Of a stretch of DNA of 40,996 nucleotides, positions 17,167-25,696 are shown piece by piece. Origin of the DNA: Planctomicrobium piriforme (lineage in GTDB: Bacteria > Planctomycetota > Planctomycetia > Pirellulales > UBA1268); the NCBI GenBank assembly GCA_945861585.1, contig CAMAVC010000020.1, positions 1 to 40,996 of the forward strand, given 5' to 3'. Each line of letters begins with the position of its first letter. Within the stretch, counting starts at the first letter, position 1. The translations under genes and the position numbers were made by a program. The notes under the pieces are model-generated. The model searched no databases. It saw only the letters and a list, made by a program, of their open reading frames with translations, and had not been told where the DNA came from.

Positions 17167-20100
17167 ATGCACACCCTTCGGACGCGCATTTCGCTCGCGG
17201 TCGCGATCTGCCTGACCGCGGTCACCGCTGGAGCTGCCGACGGCAAGGCCGGCCCTGAGGCGTTGGCCACTCCGCCCGACCTCGCGGCCACGCTCTTCGC
17301 CGCTGAGCCGCTCCTTTCGAGCCCAGCCGACATCGACGTCGACGCACGGGGCCGCGTGTGGGTGTGCGAGGTGGTCAACTATCGAGGCAAGAAAAACACG
17401 CGGCCCGAGGGCGACCGGATCCTCGTGCTCGAAGACACCGACGGCGATGGTGTGGCCGACAAGCAGACCGTGTTTCACCAGGGCCGTGACGTCGATTCGG
17501 CCCTCGGCATCTGCGTGATCGGCGAAGGCCCGGGCCGCAAGGTGATCGTGTCGTGTGCGCCCGACGTGTTCATCTTTCACGACGACGACGGCGACCTGAA
17601 GGCCGACCGCCGCGAATCGCTGTTCACGAAGATCGGCCTGCCGCAGCACGACCACTCCGTGCATGCCTTCGTCGTCGGCCCCGACGGCCGCTGGTATTTC
17701 AACTTCGGCAACACCGGCAAGGCGGTCCATGACAAGGACGGCCGGCCCGTGAGCGACCGCTTCGGCAACGTGGTCAACGATTCCGGCAAGCCCTACCGGC
17801 AGGGGATGGTGTTTCGTTGCCGGCCAGACGGCAGCGACTTCGAGGTGCTGGGGCACAACTTCCGCAACAACTACGAGGTGGCCGTCGACTCGTTCGGGAA
17901 TCTCTGGCAGAGCGACAACGACGACGACGGCAATCGCGGCGTCCGCATCAATTTCGTGATGCAGTACGGCAACTACGGCTACGTCGACGAGCGCACGGGC
18001 GCGGGCTGGCAGGTGCCGCGGACAAATCTCGAGCCGGAGATCCCGCTGCAGCACTGGCATCAAAACGACCCCGGCGTGGTGCCGAACCTGCTGCAGACGG
18101 GAGGCGGATCGCCCACCGGCATCTGTGTCTACGAAGGCGGGCTCTTGCCCGAGCGGTTTCGTGGATCACTCATTCACTGCGACGCGGGGCCCAACGTGGT
18201 GCGGGCGGATCACGTGGCGCCCCGCGGGGCCGGGTTCACGGCGAAGAGTGAAACGCTCGTCGATGGCGTCGCCGACCGCTGGTTCCGACCGAGCGACGTA
18301 TGCGTGGCGCCCGACGGGTCGCTGATCGTGGCCGACTGGTACGACCCCGGGGTGGGTGGCCATGGCATGGCCGACACGCAGAAGGGCCGGCTCTACCGGA
18401 TCGCTCCGGTGGGATCGAGGTGGTCGGTGCCGGCGGTCGACATGCGGTCGGTGGCGAACGCCGTAGCGGCCCTCGCGAGTCCGAATCTGTGTACACGGGC
18501 GACCGCCCTCGAGCGACTCGCAGGAGAGCCCGATGCGGCCCGCGAGGCACTTGCCGCCGCCCGGGCCCAGGCTCCGGCCCCGCGCATCGCCGCCAGGCTG
18601 GCGTGGGCCGCGGGCATGCTCCCCGGCGAGGCGGAGCGCGTGAGCGAGGCCCTGGCAGCGGAGAGTGACGACCTGCGCATGATCGCCCTGCGGATGCGGC
18701 GGCTTGCTCGAGGCGACGTGATCGGCCTCGTGGAGCGGCTGGCGCCTGCCGCCTCGGCCGCCGTGGCGCGAGAGTGCGCGATCGCGCTCCGCGGCGTTGC
18801 CGACGAGCGGGCCGACCGCGCCTGGGCTACCCTCGCCGCCCGTCACGAGGCGGGCGACCGCTGGGAGCTCGAGGCCCTCGGAATCGGCGCCGACAGCGTC
18901 GCGGGCTTCGACGGCCCCGGCCAGTGGGACGGCCGGCTGCGGGCCTGGCTGGCAATCGTGGGCGAGGGCTGGAAAGAACCAGCCGGCCGGGAGATCGTCT
19001 GGCGAAGCCGCTCCTCCGACACGCCGCGTCTGCTCTGCGACCTCATCGCCGAGCCGACGACGACCACGAGCGAGGCACTCGGGCTCGTGCGAGCCCTCGA
19101 TTTCCAGGATCAGCCTCGCATGCTCGAAGCCCTGCGGCAGCTCGTGAAGACATTCGCGCCGGCCGCAGAGAAACGCAGCGTGATGCTGCCCGAGCTCGTG
19201 ATCCGCCTGGCGCCGGCAGACGCGGCCGATCCGGAGCTCGCGACGCGTATCGACGAAGCGGCGGGCTTCGTCGCCGGCACCAGGCGATTCGTCGAACTCG
19301 CCCAGCGGTTTCGCCGTACGGCAGCAGTCGCCGACCTGCTGACGCTCGCGACGGCCGACACGACCGACGACCAGCTCGCATCGGCTGCCGCAGGCGTGGC
19401 GCTCGACCTCGGAGGCGAAGAGGCGGCGAAGCTGCGCGTGGCCGCGGCCGACGCGGCGGCACTGCGGCTGCTCACGGCCATCGGCATCCATGGTTCGGGC
19501 CGGGGCACCGCCCTGCTTGCAGCCTGCATCGCCGACGCCGACACCACGCCTCAAATTCGGACGGCCTCTGTGCAAGCGCTCGCCCGCTCGAACCGCGGAG
19601 CGAAAGACGTGGTGGCGCTCGCGAAGGCAGGCGGGCTCACCGGCCAACTGCCGCAGGTGGCGGCGGTTGCGATCGCCTCATGCCCGTGGGCCGACGTGCG
19701 CCAGGCGGCCGCCGACGTGCTGCCGATGCCCAAGGCAAAGGAGGGCGCTCTGCCGCCTGTCGCCGACCTGATGAAGCAGGGAGGCAATGCCACCCGTGGC
19801 AAGGCCGTCTTTGCGGGCGCTGGCACGTGCGCGAAGTGTCATGTGGTGGGAGCCGAAGGCAAATCGGTGGGGCCGAATCTGTCCGGCATCGGCGCCAAGC
19901 TCTCGAAGACGGCGCTCTACGAAGCGATCCTCGCGCCGTCGGCGGCGATCAGCCACAACTACGAGACCCATACGGCAGTGCTCGAGGATGGCCGCAGCGT
20001 GACGGGGCTGCTCGTGTCGCAGTCGCCCGCAGAGGTGGTGATCCGCGGCGCCGACGGGATCGACATGACGACCCCCTCCGGCGAAATCGCTGAGCTGGTG

Positions 20101-20205
20101 AAGCAGCCGGTATCGCTGATGCCTGCCGATCTGGCGGCCACGCTTTCCGCACAAGAACTCGTGGATCTCGTCGCCTGGCTCGAAACGCTGAAACAGGCCA
20201 ACTGA
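17167..20205 (+). CDS. PVC-type heme-binding CxxCH protein (beta-propeller, HEAT-like and cytochrome c domains)
   Basis: A 1012-aa exported protein of the large family typical of Planctomycetes and Verrucomicrobia. A signal peptide (MHTLRTRISLAVAICLTAVTAGAA) precedes a sorbosone dehydrogenase-like beta-propeller (about 35-420) with VWVCEVVNYRGKK and EDTDGDGVADK repeats. The middle (about 440-860) is Ala/Leu-rich and helical, HEAT-like. The C-terminal heme domain carries CAKCH at residues 888-892, with a plausible distal region ending in GRSVTGLLVSQSPAEVVIRG and LSAQELVDLVAWLE. Such proteins are thought to act in periplasmic oxidation of polyol or sugar substrates, but the substrate is unknown. 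ATG at 17167 is preceded by TTGGAG at about 6 nt. Upstream in-frame ATGs at 17086 and 17107 lack signal-peptide sense. Confidence 0.9.
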   Translation: MHTLRTRISLAVAICLTAVTAGAADGKAGPEALATPPDLAATLFAAEPLLSSPADIDVDARGRVWVCEVVNYRGKKNTRPEGDRILVLEDTDGDGVADKQTVFHQGRDVDSALGICVIGEGPGRKVIVSCAPDVFIFHDDDGDLKADRRESLFTKIGLPQHDHSVHAFVVGPDGRWYFNFGNTGKAVHDKDGRPVSDRFGNVVNDSGKPYRQGMVFRCRPDGSDFEVLGHNFRNNYEVAVDSFGNLWQSDNDDDGNRGVRINFVMQYGNYGYVDERTGAGWQVPRTNLEPEIPLQHWHQNDPGVVPNLLQTGGGSPTGICVYEGGLLPERFRGSLIHCDAGPNVVRADHVAPRGAGFTAKSETLVDGVADRWFRPSDVCVAPDGSLIVADWYDPGVGGHGMADTQKGRLYRIAPVGSRWSVPAVDMRSVANAVAALASPNLCTRATALERLAGEPDAAREALAAARAQAPAPRIAARLAWAAGMLPGEAERVSEALAAESDDLRMIALRMRRLARGDVIGLVERLAPAASAAVARECAIALRGVADERADRAWATLAARHEAGDRWELEALGIGADSVAGFDGPGQWDGRLRAWLAIVGEGWKEPAGREIVWRSRSSDTPRLLCDLIAEPTTTTSEALGLVRALDFQDQPRMLEALRQLVKTFAPAAEKRSVMLPELVIRLAPADAADPELATRIDEAAGFVAGTRRFVELAQRFRRTAAVADLLTLATADTTDDQLASAAAGVALDLGGEEAAKLRVAAADAAALRLLTAIGIHGSGRGTALLAACIADADTTPQIRTASVQALARSNRGAKDVVALAKAGGLTGQLPQVAAVAIASCPWADVRQAAADVLPMPKAKEGALPPVADLMKQGGNATRGKAVFAGAGTCAKCHVVGAEGKSVGPNLSGIGAKLSKTALYEAILAPSAAISHNYETHTAVLEDGRSVTGLLVSQSPAEVVIRGADGIDMTTPSGEIAELVKQPVSLMPADLAATLSAQELVDLVAWLETLKQAN

Positions 20206-20423
20206 CCCCCCGCCCCCGACCAGCCGGCGCCGTTGCGTTTCGTGCCGTCGTGAACTATCATTTCCTCGTCGGTTGGAGACGACGCTCGACGACGCGCTGT
20301 GGCGATTTCGCCTTCCCCGCCTCTTCTTCCTCGCCTTGACCCTCTGGCGGGCTGCCATTTTCTGGCCCTTTCGACGTGACCCCGAAAGCATCTTTGGGTC
20401 ATTGGCAGGAGTGTTTTTTCGCA

Positions 20424-20741
20424 ATGGGTAAGAAGCTTTACGTCGGGAACCTCGCCTACAGCGTGACGAGCGATTCTCTCGAGCAGATGTTCCTCGAGTT
20501 TGGCACGGTGGTGAGCGCGCAGGTCATCCAAGACCGCGACACCGGCCGCAGCAAGGGCTTCGGCTTCGTGGAGATGCAGACCGACGACGCCGCTCAGCGG
20601 GCGATCAGCGGCATGCACGAGAAGGAGTTCGACGGCCGGGCCCTGACCGTCAACGAGGCCAAGCCCCGCGAGAGCGGCGGCGGTGGCGGCGGACGCGGCG
20701 GCTACGGTGGCGGCGGCGGTGGCGGCGGACGTCGCTACTAA
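20424..20741 (+). CDS. RRM-type RNA-binding protein with Gly-rich tail
   Basis: A 105-aa protein with one RNA-recognition motif: RNP2 LYVGNL (residues 5-10) and RNP1 KGFGFVEM (44-51), followed by a Gly/Arg-rich tail (about 84-105) ending GGGGRRY. This is the bacterial Rbp/glycine-rich RBP type known from cyanobacteria and many planctomycetes, often cold-induced. The ATG at 20424 follows AGGAG (20407-20411) at 12 nt. The 218-bp upstream gap includes TTGACC near 20336 and a TTTTCTGG stretch, a weak promoter candidate. The DEAD-box helicase that follows in the same direction fits an RNA-remodelling pair. Confidence 0.92.
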   Translation: MGKKLYVGNLAYSVTSDSLEQMFLEFGTVVSAQVIQDRDTGRSKGFGFVEMQTDDAAQRAISGMHEKEFDGRALTVNEAKPRESGGGGGGRGGYGGGGGGGGRRY

Positions 20742-20807
20742 ATAGCGCATCGAACAGCGCATCACCGATGCGACGAAGCACGGCTCAGCCCACCCTCACG
20801 GGTAGGC

Positions 20808-20906
20808 GAGGGGGTCGGCGAACGCTCGACGAGCATTGGGCCGCCCCGGCCCACGCGAGAATCTGAAAAGAACGCGAAGCGTCGACTTTTGCCGCCCCCG
20901 AGCCGG
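20808..20906 (+). repeat. Interspersed repeat family 3, copy 1
   Basis: Left block GAGGGGGTCGGCGAACGCT (20808-20826) and right block GACTTTTGCCGCCCCCGAGC (from 20884) flank a variable middle. The same two blocks in the same order occur at 25478-25497 and from 25532. It lies in the 206-bp gap between the RRM and helicase genes; nothing else is seen there. Confidence 0.7.
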
Positions 20907-20947
20907 AGCACGTCTGTGGCCCCTGTGAGTCGATCCTGAATCAACCG

Positions 20948-22414
20948 ATGATGTCGAAGCCAGATTCGTCCCGCCCCGTTGACGTTGCATCCCGGCCCGG
21001 TCACGTGCCGTTCGCCACGCTCGGCCTCTCCGCCGAGGTGTTGAAGGCGATCGAAAAGCTCGGCTTCGAGGAAACCTCGCCGATCCAGTCGAGCGCCATC
21101 CCGCTCATTCTCGGCGGGCACGACGTCGTCGGGCAGTCGGAGACGGGGTCGGGCAAGACGGCGGCATTCTGCATTCCGGCGATCGAGCGGGTCGATCCGG
21201 CCAAGGGTCAGACACAGGTGTTGATCCTCGTGCCGACTCGCGAGCTCGCCACGCAGGTGGCCGACGAAGTCCACAAACTGGCGGCGTTTCGCAAAGGCGT
21301 GCGCTCCGTCCCGATCTACGGCGGCGCGTCGTACGAGCGGCAGTTCGCCGAATTGTCTCGCGGCGCACACATTGTGGTGGGCACGCCGGGCCGGCTCACC
21401 GACCATCTCGCCCGCGGCACGCTCAACCTCTCGGGGGTCGGCCTGCTCGTGCTCGACGAGGCCGACCGGATGCTCGACATGGGCTTCCGCGAAGACATCG
21501 AGAAAATTCTCGCAGCGGCACCGCCCGAGCGACAGACCGTTTTCTTTTCCGCCACGATCTCGCCCCCCATCCAGGCGCTCGTGCGCGGACACTCCCGCGA
21601 CGCCAAGACGGTCAAGATTGCGCAGAAAGTCGTGGCCGGGCCGCCGCTGGTCGAGCAGGTGTATTACGAAGTGCGGCATCACGCGAAATTCGACGCCCTC
21701 GCGCGGCTGATCGATTTTCACGACGTGAAGAGCTGCGTGATCTTCTGCAACACGCAGCACATGGTCGAAGAGCTCGCCGATGCCCTCGTGGCCCGGGGCT
21801 GCTCCGCCGAGCGCCTCCATGGCGGCATGGCACAGGCCCAGCGGACACGCGTGATGAACGGCTTCAAGAAGGCTGCGTTCGCATTCCTCGTGGCGACCGA
21901 CGTGGCGGCCCGCGGCATCGACGTCAACGACCTCGAGCTCGTCGTGAACTACGACCTGCCCTACGATGCCGAAGACTACGTGCACCGCATCGGCCGTACC
22001 GGCCGGGCAGGCCGCAAGGGCCGCGCGATCACGCTCGTGTCGGGGGCGGGCATCTACAAGCTGCAGTCGATCGAACGGTTCACGAAGTCGAAGATCCGCC
22101 GCGAGCAGTTGCCATCGCCCGAGGCGGTGGAGAGCCGCCGCTCCGACACGCTCTTCGAGAAGCTGCGCGGCACGCTCGAAGCCGGCGACGTCTCGCGGCA
22201 CGCCCCGCTCGTGGAGCGGCTGCTCGAGGCGGGCTACACGCCGACCGAAGTCGCCGCGGCGATCCTCCATCACTTCGTGCCGCCGCCTCCGCGCGAGAAT
22301 CCTGCCGCGGTCAGCCGCGACTCCAGCCCGGGCGGGCCACGCGATCGATCCGCGGAGTCGAGGCCGCAGAAGCGGCGATACGGGCCCGCTCGACGCCGAC
22401 CGCCGCGCCGGTGA
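20948..22414 (+). CDS. DEAD-box ATP-dependent RNA helicase
   Basis: A 488-aa cytosolic helicase of the RhlE/CsdA class that unwinds RNA duplexes. Motifs in order: Q-motif with the F upstream (FATLGLS; EETSPIQ, about 22-47), Walker A SETGSGKT (64-71), PTRELA, GG, TPGRL, DEAD (170-173), SAT, then the second RecA domain with CNTQ, ATDVAARGID and HRIGRTGRAG. The tail (about 445-488) is rich in Arg and Pro (RPQKRRYGPARRRPPRR), a likely RNA tether. Double ATG at 20948/20951 with no clear Shine-Dalgarno. Its last 104 bp overlap the antisense DUF4432 gene. I do not assign rhlE because several paralogues are expected. Confidence 0.95.
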   Translation: MMSKPDSSRPVDVASRPGHVPFATLGLSAEVLKAIEKLGFEETSPIQSSAIPLILGGHDVVGQSETGSGKTAAFCIPAIERVDPAKGQTQVLILVPTRELATQVADEVHKLAAFRKGVRSVPIYGGASYERQFAELSRGAHIVVGTPGRLTDHLARGTLNLSGVGLLVLDEADRMLDMGFREDIEKILAAAPPERQTVFFSATISPPIQALVRGHSRDAKTVKIAQKVVAGPPLVEQVYYEVRHHAKFDALARLIDFHDVKSCVIFCNTQHMVEELADALVARGCSAERLHGGMAQAQRTRVMNGFKKAAFAFLVATDVAARGIDVNDLELVVNYDLPYDAEDYVHRIGRTGRAGRKGRAITLVSGAGIYKLQSIERFTKSKIRREQLPSPEAVESRRSDTLFEKLRGTLEAGDVSRHAPLVERLLEAGYTPTEVAAAILHHFVPPPPRENPAAVSRDSSPGGPRDRSAESRPQKRRYGPARRRPPRR

Positions 22415-23426
22415 GATGCTCGAGCGCGAGGTCGAACGACACGCCCGCGTGCGGCCCGAGCGTGACGACGCGGCCCTGCGTCTCCTCGAACGACCGCGGG
22501 TTTGGATAGTTCGTGCCGGGCTCGAGCCCGGTCACGTAGCCGTCGGCGAGGCCGCCCTGGTTTTTCCAGAGCGTGAAGCAGGGCAGCTCCGCCGTGCGCC
22601 ACGAGAGGCTCGCCGCACGGGTGCCGTCAGCCGCCACGAGCAGCGCGGTCGCCCGGCCGTTCGCGTCGGGCTCGAGCCGCATGAGGTGCACCTCTTCGCC
22701 GCGGCCCGACTGCGGCGCGGCGTAGCGATTCCACGTGGCCACGTCGGCTGCCGCCGCCGCGTCGCGCGGGGCGAGTTCGCCGAGCGGCACGACCACGTCG
22801 GCCCCCGCCCCCAGCAGCGGCGGCCCGAGGTTCACGTGGTAGAGCATCTGCATCGTGGTGGGGCGGTCGGAGCGGTTTTCGACGGTGTCGGTCCAGGCGA
22901 GGCGTGGTGTGGCGGCGTGGAGCGTGAGCGTCGTCGTCATCCGCAACGAGTGGCACAGAAAGCGGGTCTCGTCGACGGCGCCCGTGAGCGTGACGGTGCC
23001 CGCGGTGTCATCGAGCGTCACCGCGACGTCGTGTGCCGGCAGGTTCGCGATCCGCCCGTGCAGCCCATATGCGAGCCGGCCGTTCGGGTGGAAGTCGGGA
23101 GCGCCGTTGTTCACGAGGCCGCACCGGGCGACGAGTTCGTCGAACCCGTCGAGCCAGCCGAGCCCGGACGGTTCACCGAGCGGCACGAACCGCGGATGCA
23201 CGGGCCCTGCCACGGGAGACTGCCAGCCCAGTTCGACCCCGCCGACGTGCATCTTCCAGATGCCGAGCCCGCGGTCGGGCAGCACGATCACGCGGTTGGA
23301 GCCGGCGACGAGCTCGATCTCGAGCACGCCCTCGCAAAGGCCGCCCCGCAGCCGTGTCGCCCGCACGGCGAGCCCACCGAGCGATGCGGTGATCTCGCCG
23401 TCGATCCGCGCTGTTTTCGTCGCCAT
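22311..23426 (-). CDS. DUF4432 aldose-1-epimerase-like protein
   Basis: A 371-aa protein with the galactose-mutarotase-like beta-sandwich pattern of DUF4432. Family-like motifs include VIVLPDRGLGIWKMHVGGVELGW, FDELVARCGLVNNG with LHGRIANLPA, LYHVNLGPPLLG, and FTLWKNQGGLADGYVTGLEPGTNYPNPR near the end. The role in the family is sugar binding or epimerisation; the catalytic residues were not checked. ATG at 23426 begins MATKTARIDGE; an in-frame extension to 23459 is less likely. The 3' end overlaps the helicase gene by 104 bp, convergently. The divergent uridylyltransferase gene begins 115 bp away. Confidence 0.82.
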   Translation of the reverse strand: MATKTARIDGEITASLGGLAVRATRLRGGLCEGVLEIELVAGSNRVIVLPDRGLGIWKMHVGGVELGWQSPVAGPVHPRFVPLGEPSGLGWLDGFDELVARCGLVNNGAPDFHPNGRLAYGLHGRIANLPAHDVAVTLDDTAGTVTLTGAVDETRFLCHSLRMTTTLTLHAATPRLAWTDTVENRSDRPTTMQMLYHVNLGPPLLGAGADVVVPLGELAPRDAAAAADVATWNRYAAPQSGRGEEVHLMRLEPDANGRATALLVAADGTRAASLSWRTAELPCFTLWKNQGGLADGYVTGLEPGTNYPNPRSFEETQGRVVTLGPHAGVSFDLALEHLTGAAVGVERARIAASAASTPRIDRVARPGWSRG

Positions 23427-23541
23427 CGTCGCCTGGCTCCCTTGTAAACTCCGTCCCACGTGCCTCGAGGCCGGCAGCGTACCGCCCTACCACCGCATTC
23501 GGCCACCGTCTGCTACGATTTTGCGGCCCCGGAGCCTCCGC

Positions 23542-24330
23542 ATGCCCCCCGCCCCGATCGCCGTCGTCCTCGCCGCAGGCAAGGGCACGCGCATGGCGAG
23601 CGACCTGCCGAAAGTGCTGCACGAGGCCGCAGGCAAGCCGCTCGTCGCCTGGGTGCTCGAGGCCCTCGCCGCGGCAGGCATTCATGACCGGATCGTGGTC
23701 GTCGGCTACCGCGCCGAACTGGTCGAGCAGGCGCTCGCCGGCATGCCTGGCGTGTCGTTCGCACTCCAGCGCGAGCAGCGGGGCACCGGCGACGCGGTCG
23801 CCGCCGCCGCCGAGGCGATCCGCACGCGACTCGCCTCCGACCCTGCCGATGCCCGCCGACCGGTCGTCATCGTGTGCGGCGATTCACCGATGCTGCGCGT
23901 GGAGAGCGTCACGGGGCTGCTCGCTGAATGGACGGCCCGGGGCGCGTCGTGCCTCCTGGGCACTGCCATCACGGCCGACCCCACGGGCCTCGGCCGCATC
24001 GTCCGCGATGCCACTGGCCGTTTCGAGCGAATCGTCGAACAGAAAGACGCCTCGGACGCCGAGCGGATGATCGACGAGGTCAACATGAGCACCTACGTGT
24101 TTGAGGCCCACGACCTGCTCCGGGCCCTCGCCACCCTGCGGCCCGACAACGCAGCCGGCGAGTACTACATCACCGACTGCCCCGGCATGCTGCTGGACGC
24201 GGGCCGGGTCGTCGACGCGGTCGCCTGCCTCGACGCGAGCGAGACGCTGTCGGTCAACACTCCGGAACAACTCGCGGCGGTCGCCGTGGCCTTGAACAAC
24301 CGCAGCGCGAAAGGCACAGTGGGAGCATGA
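23542..24330 (+). CDS. GlmU-type UDP-N-acetylglucosamine pyrophosphorylase domain (nucleotidyltransferase only)
   Basis: A 262-aa nucleotidyltransferase. It has VVLAAGKGTRMASDLPKVLH at residues about 8-27, the UTP-pocket QREQRGTGDAV, the metal-binding Asp in VIVCGDSPML, EVNMSTYVFEA, GEYYITD, and VNTPEQL, all as in the N-terminal half of GlmU. The acetyltransferase left-handed helix (about 200 residues of hexapeptide repeats) is absent, so it makes UDP-GlcNAc from GlcNAc-1-phosphate at most; the acetyl step must be elsewhere. The ATG at 23542 follows GGAG at about 8 nt. prs starts inside its stop (ATGA). A weak TACGAT box lies at 23513-23518. Another sugar-phosphate substrate cannot be excluded. 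Confidence 0.9.
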   Translation: MPPAPIAVVLAAGKGTRMASDLPKVLHEAAGKPLVAWVLEALAAAGIHDRIVVVGYRAELVEQALAGMPGVSFALQREQRGTGDAVAAAAEAIRTRLASDPADARRPVVIVCGDSPMLRVESVTGLLAEWTARGASCLLGTAITADPTGLGRIVRDATGRFERIVEQKDASDAERMIDEVNMSTYVFEAHDLLRALATLRPDNAAGEYYITDCPGMLLDAGRVVDAVACLDASETLSVNTPEQLAAVAVALNNRSAKGTVGA

Positions 24331-25271
24331 ACGACCTCAAGATCTTCGCGGGCCCCGCCAACCAGCCGCTCGCCCAGGACATCTGCCGCTACCTCAATCT
24401 GCCGATGGGCAAGCTCTCGCTCGGCCGGTTTCCCGACGGCGAGATTTCCTGCAAGATCGACGAAGATGTCCGCGGCCGCGACGTCTTCATCGTGCAGCCC
24501 ACGAGCCCGCCGGTCAACGAGCACATCATGGAGCTGCTCGTGATGATCGACAGCTTCAAGCGGGCGAGTTCCTACCGGCTCACGGCCGTGATCCCCTACT
24601 TCGGCTACGCCCGGCAAGACCGCAAGGATTCCGGCCGCGTGCCGATCACCGCCAAGCTCGTGGCCAACCTGATCACGCGCGCCGGCGCCGACCGCGTGCT
24701 CGCGATGGATCTGCATGCCGCGCAAATCCAGGGCTTCTTCGACGTGCCTGTCGACCACCTCTACGCCGCCCCGGTGCTCAATAACTACTTCCAGACACTC
24801 GACCTCGCGCCCGACGAGATCGTGGTGGTGAGCGCCGACGTGGGCGGCATCAAGCGGGCCGTCGGCCACGCTACCCGGTTCGGCGCCCCGCTGGCGATCA
24901 TCGACAAGCGGCGGGTCTCGGCCGAGACGACGAAGAGCGCGAACGTGATCGGTGCGAACGTCGAGGGCAAGGTGGCACTCATGTTCGACGACATGATCAG
25001 CACCGCCGGCTCGATCTGCTCGGCGGCCGAGGTGATCCACGCCCACGGTGCGAAAGCGATCTACGCCGCCGCCACCCACGGTCTCCTCGTGGGCCCGGCG
25101 ATCGAACGCCTCCGCTCGGCACCCTTCGCGGGGATCATCATCACCGACTCGATTCCGCTCACGCCCGGCAAGATGCTCCCGAACATCACGGTGCTCTCCG
25201 TCGCCAGCCTCCTCGGCCAAGCCATCAAACGCATCCACCGCAACGAGTCGGTGTCGATGATGTTCCAGTAG
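24327..25271 (+). CDS. prs: Ribose-phosphate pyrophosphokinase
   Basis: A 314-aa enzyme that makes PRPP from ribose 5-phosphate and ATP. Visible motifs are FAGPANQPLA and GRFPDGE at the start, the ATP flexible-loop YFGYARQDRK, the ribose-phosphate/metal site DLHAAQIQGFFD, and the PRPP loop VALMFDDMISTAGS. The C-terminus ends with ASLLGQAIKRIHRNESVSMMF, as in class I Prs. Length is normal (310-320). Start ATG at 24327 shares ATGA with the upstream stop. A 425-bp repeat-filled gap follows before rplY. Confidence 0.97.
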   Translation: MNDLKIFAGPANQPLAQDICRYLNLPMGKLSLGRFPDGEISCKIDEDVRGRDVFIVQPTSPPVNEHIMELLVMIDSFKRASSYRLTAVIPYFGYARQDRKDSGRVPITAKLVANLITRAGADRVLAMDLHAAQIQGFFDVPVDHLYAAPVLNNYFQTLDLAPDEIVVVSADVGGIKRAVGHATRFGAPLAIIDKRRVSAETTKSANVIGANVEGKVALMFDDMISTAGSICSAAEVIHAHGAKAIYAAATHGLLVGPAIERLRSAPFAGIIITDSIPLTPGKMLPNITVLSVASLLGQAIKRIHRNESVSMMFQ

Positions 25272-25293
25272 ACGGGGCTTTCGGGCCACCGCC

Positions 25294-25573
25294 GGTCAAC
25301 TCGCCCAAGCCGGCTCGGGATTACCCCGTACCGTCTCGCCGGACGTTCGCCTCCGCCCTCCAGGCTTCGGCTCACTCGGATTTGCCTGCGCTGCGCCATC
25401 CATGGCTCCGCTGGTCAAATACGCCGTCTCAACGGCAGGGGTAACCCCGAGCCTCCTCAAACGAAATGGGAGGGCTTCGGGGGAGTCGGCGAACGCTTCC
25501 CGAACGACGGCCGCGGCGGCCGGAGTGAGGAGACTTTTGCCGCTCCCCCGAAGCCGGCTTGGGCGAGTTGACC
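25294..25573 (-). repeat. Composite repeat bounded by a perfect 22-bp inverted repeat
   Basis: The 22-bp ends at 25294-25315 and 25552-25573 are exact reverse complements (right end begins AGCCGGCTTGGGCGAGTTGA). Inside lie family 1 copy 3 in reverse orientation (25294-25441, with the GCCATGGATGGCGCAGCGCA core) and family 3 copy 2 (25478-25557, left GGGGGAGTCGGCGAACGCT, right block starting GACTTTTGCCGCTCCCCC). The 280-bp unit resembles a MITE-like element. No gene is present, and it separates prs from rplY. Bases 25574-25591 are flanking spacer. Confidence 0.85.
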
Positions 25574-25591
25574 CCGGCAGGCGGATTCACA

Positions 25592-25613
25592 GACAGGCTG
25601 AAGCCTGTCCTAC
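25592..25613 (+). repeat. Palindromic repeat family P, copy 5
   Basis: GACAGGCTGAAGCCTGTC followed by CTAC, identical in its 18-bp core to the copy at 13769. It lies 84 bp upstream of rplY and 18 bp outside the inverted-repeat-bounded element. Confidence 0.85.
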
Positions 25614-25696
25614 AGGGTGTTTTTCGGGGGCGGCGGGCTTGGCTTGCGAAACCGGGGCGGCGTGGCAGAATACCGGGCTCGATTCCAGGAGGATTC

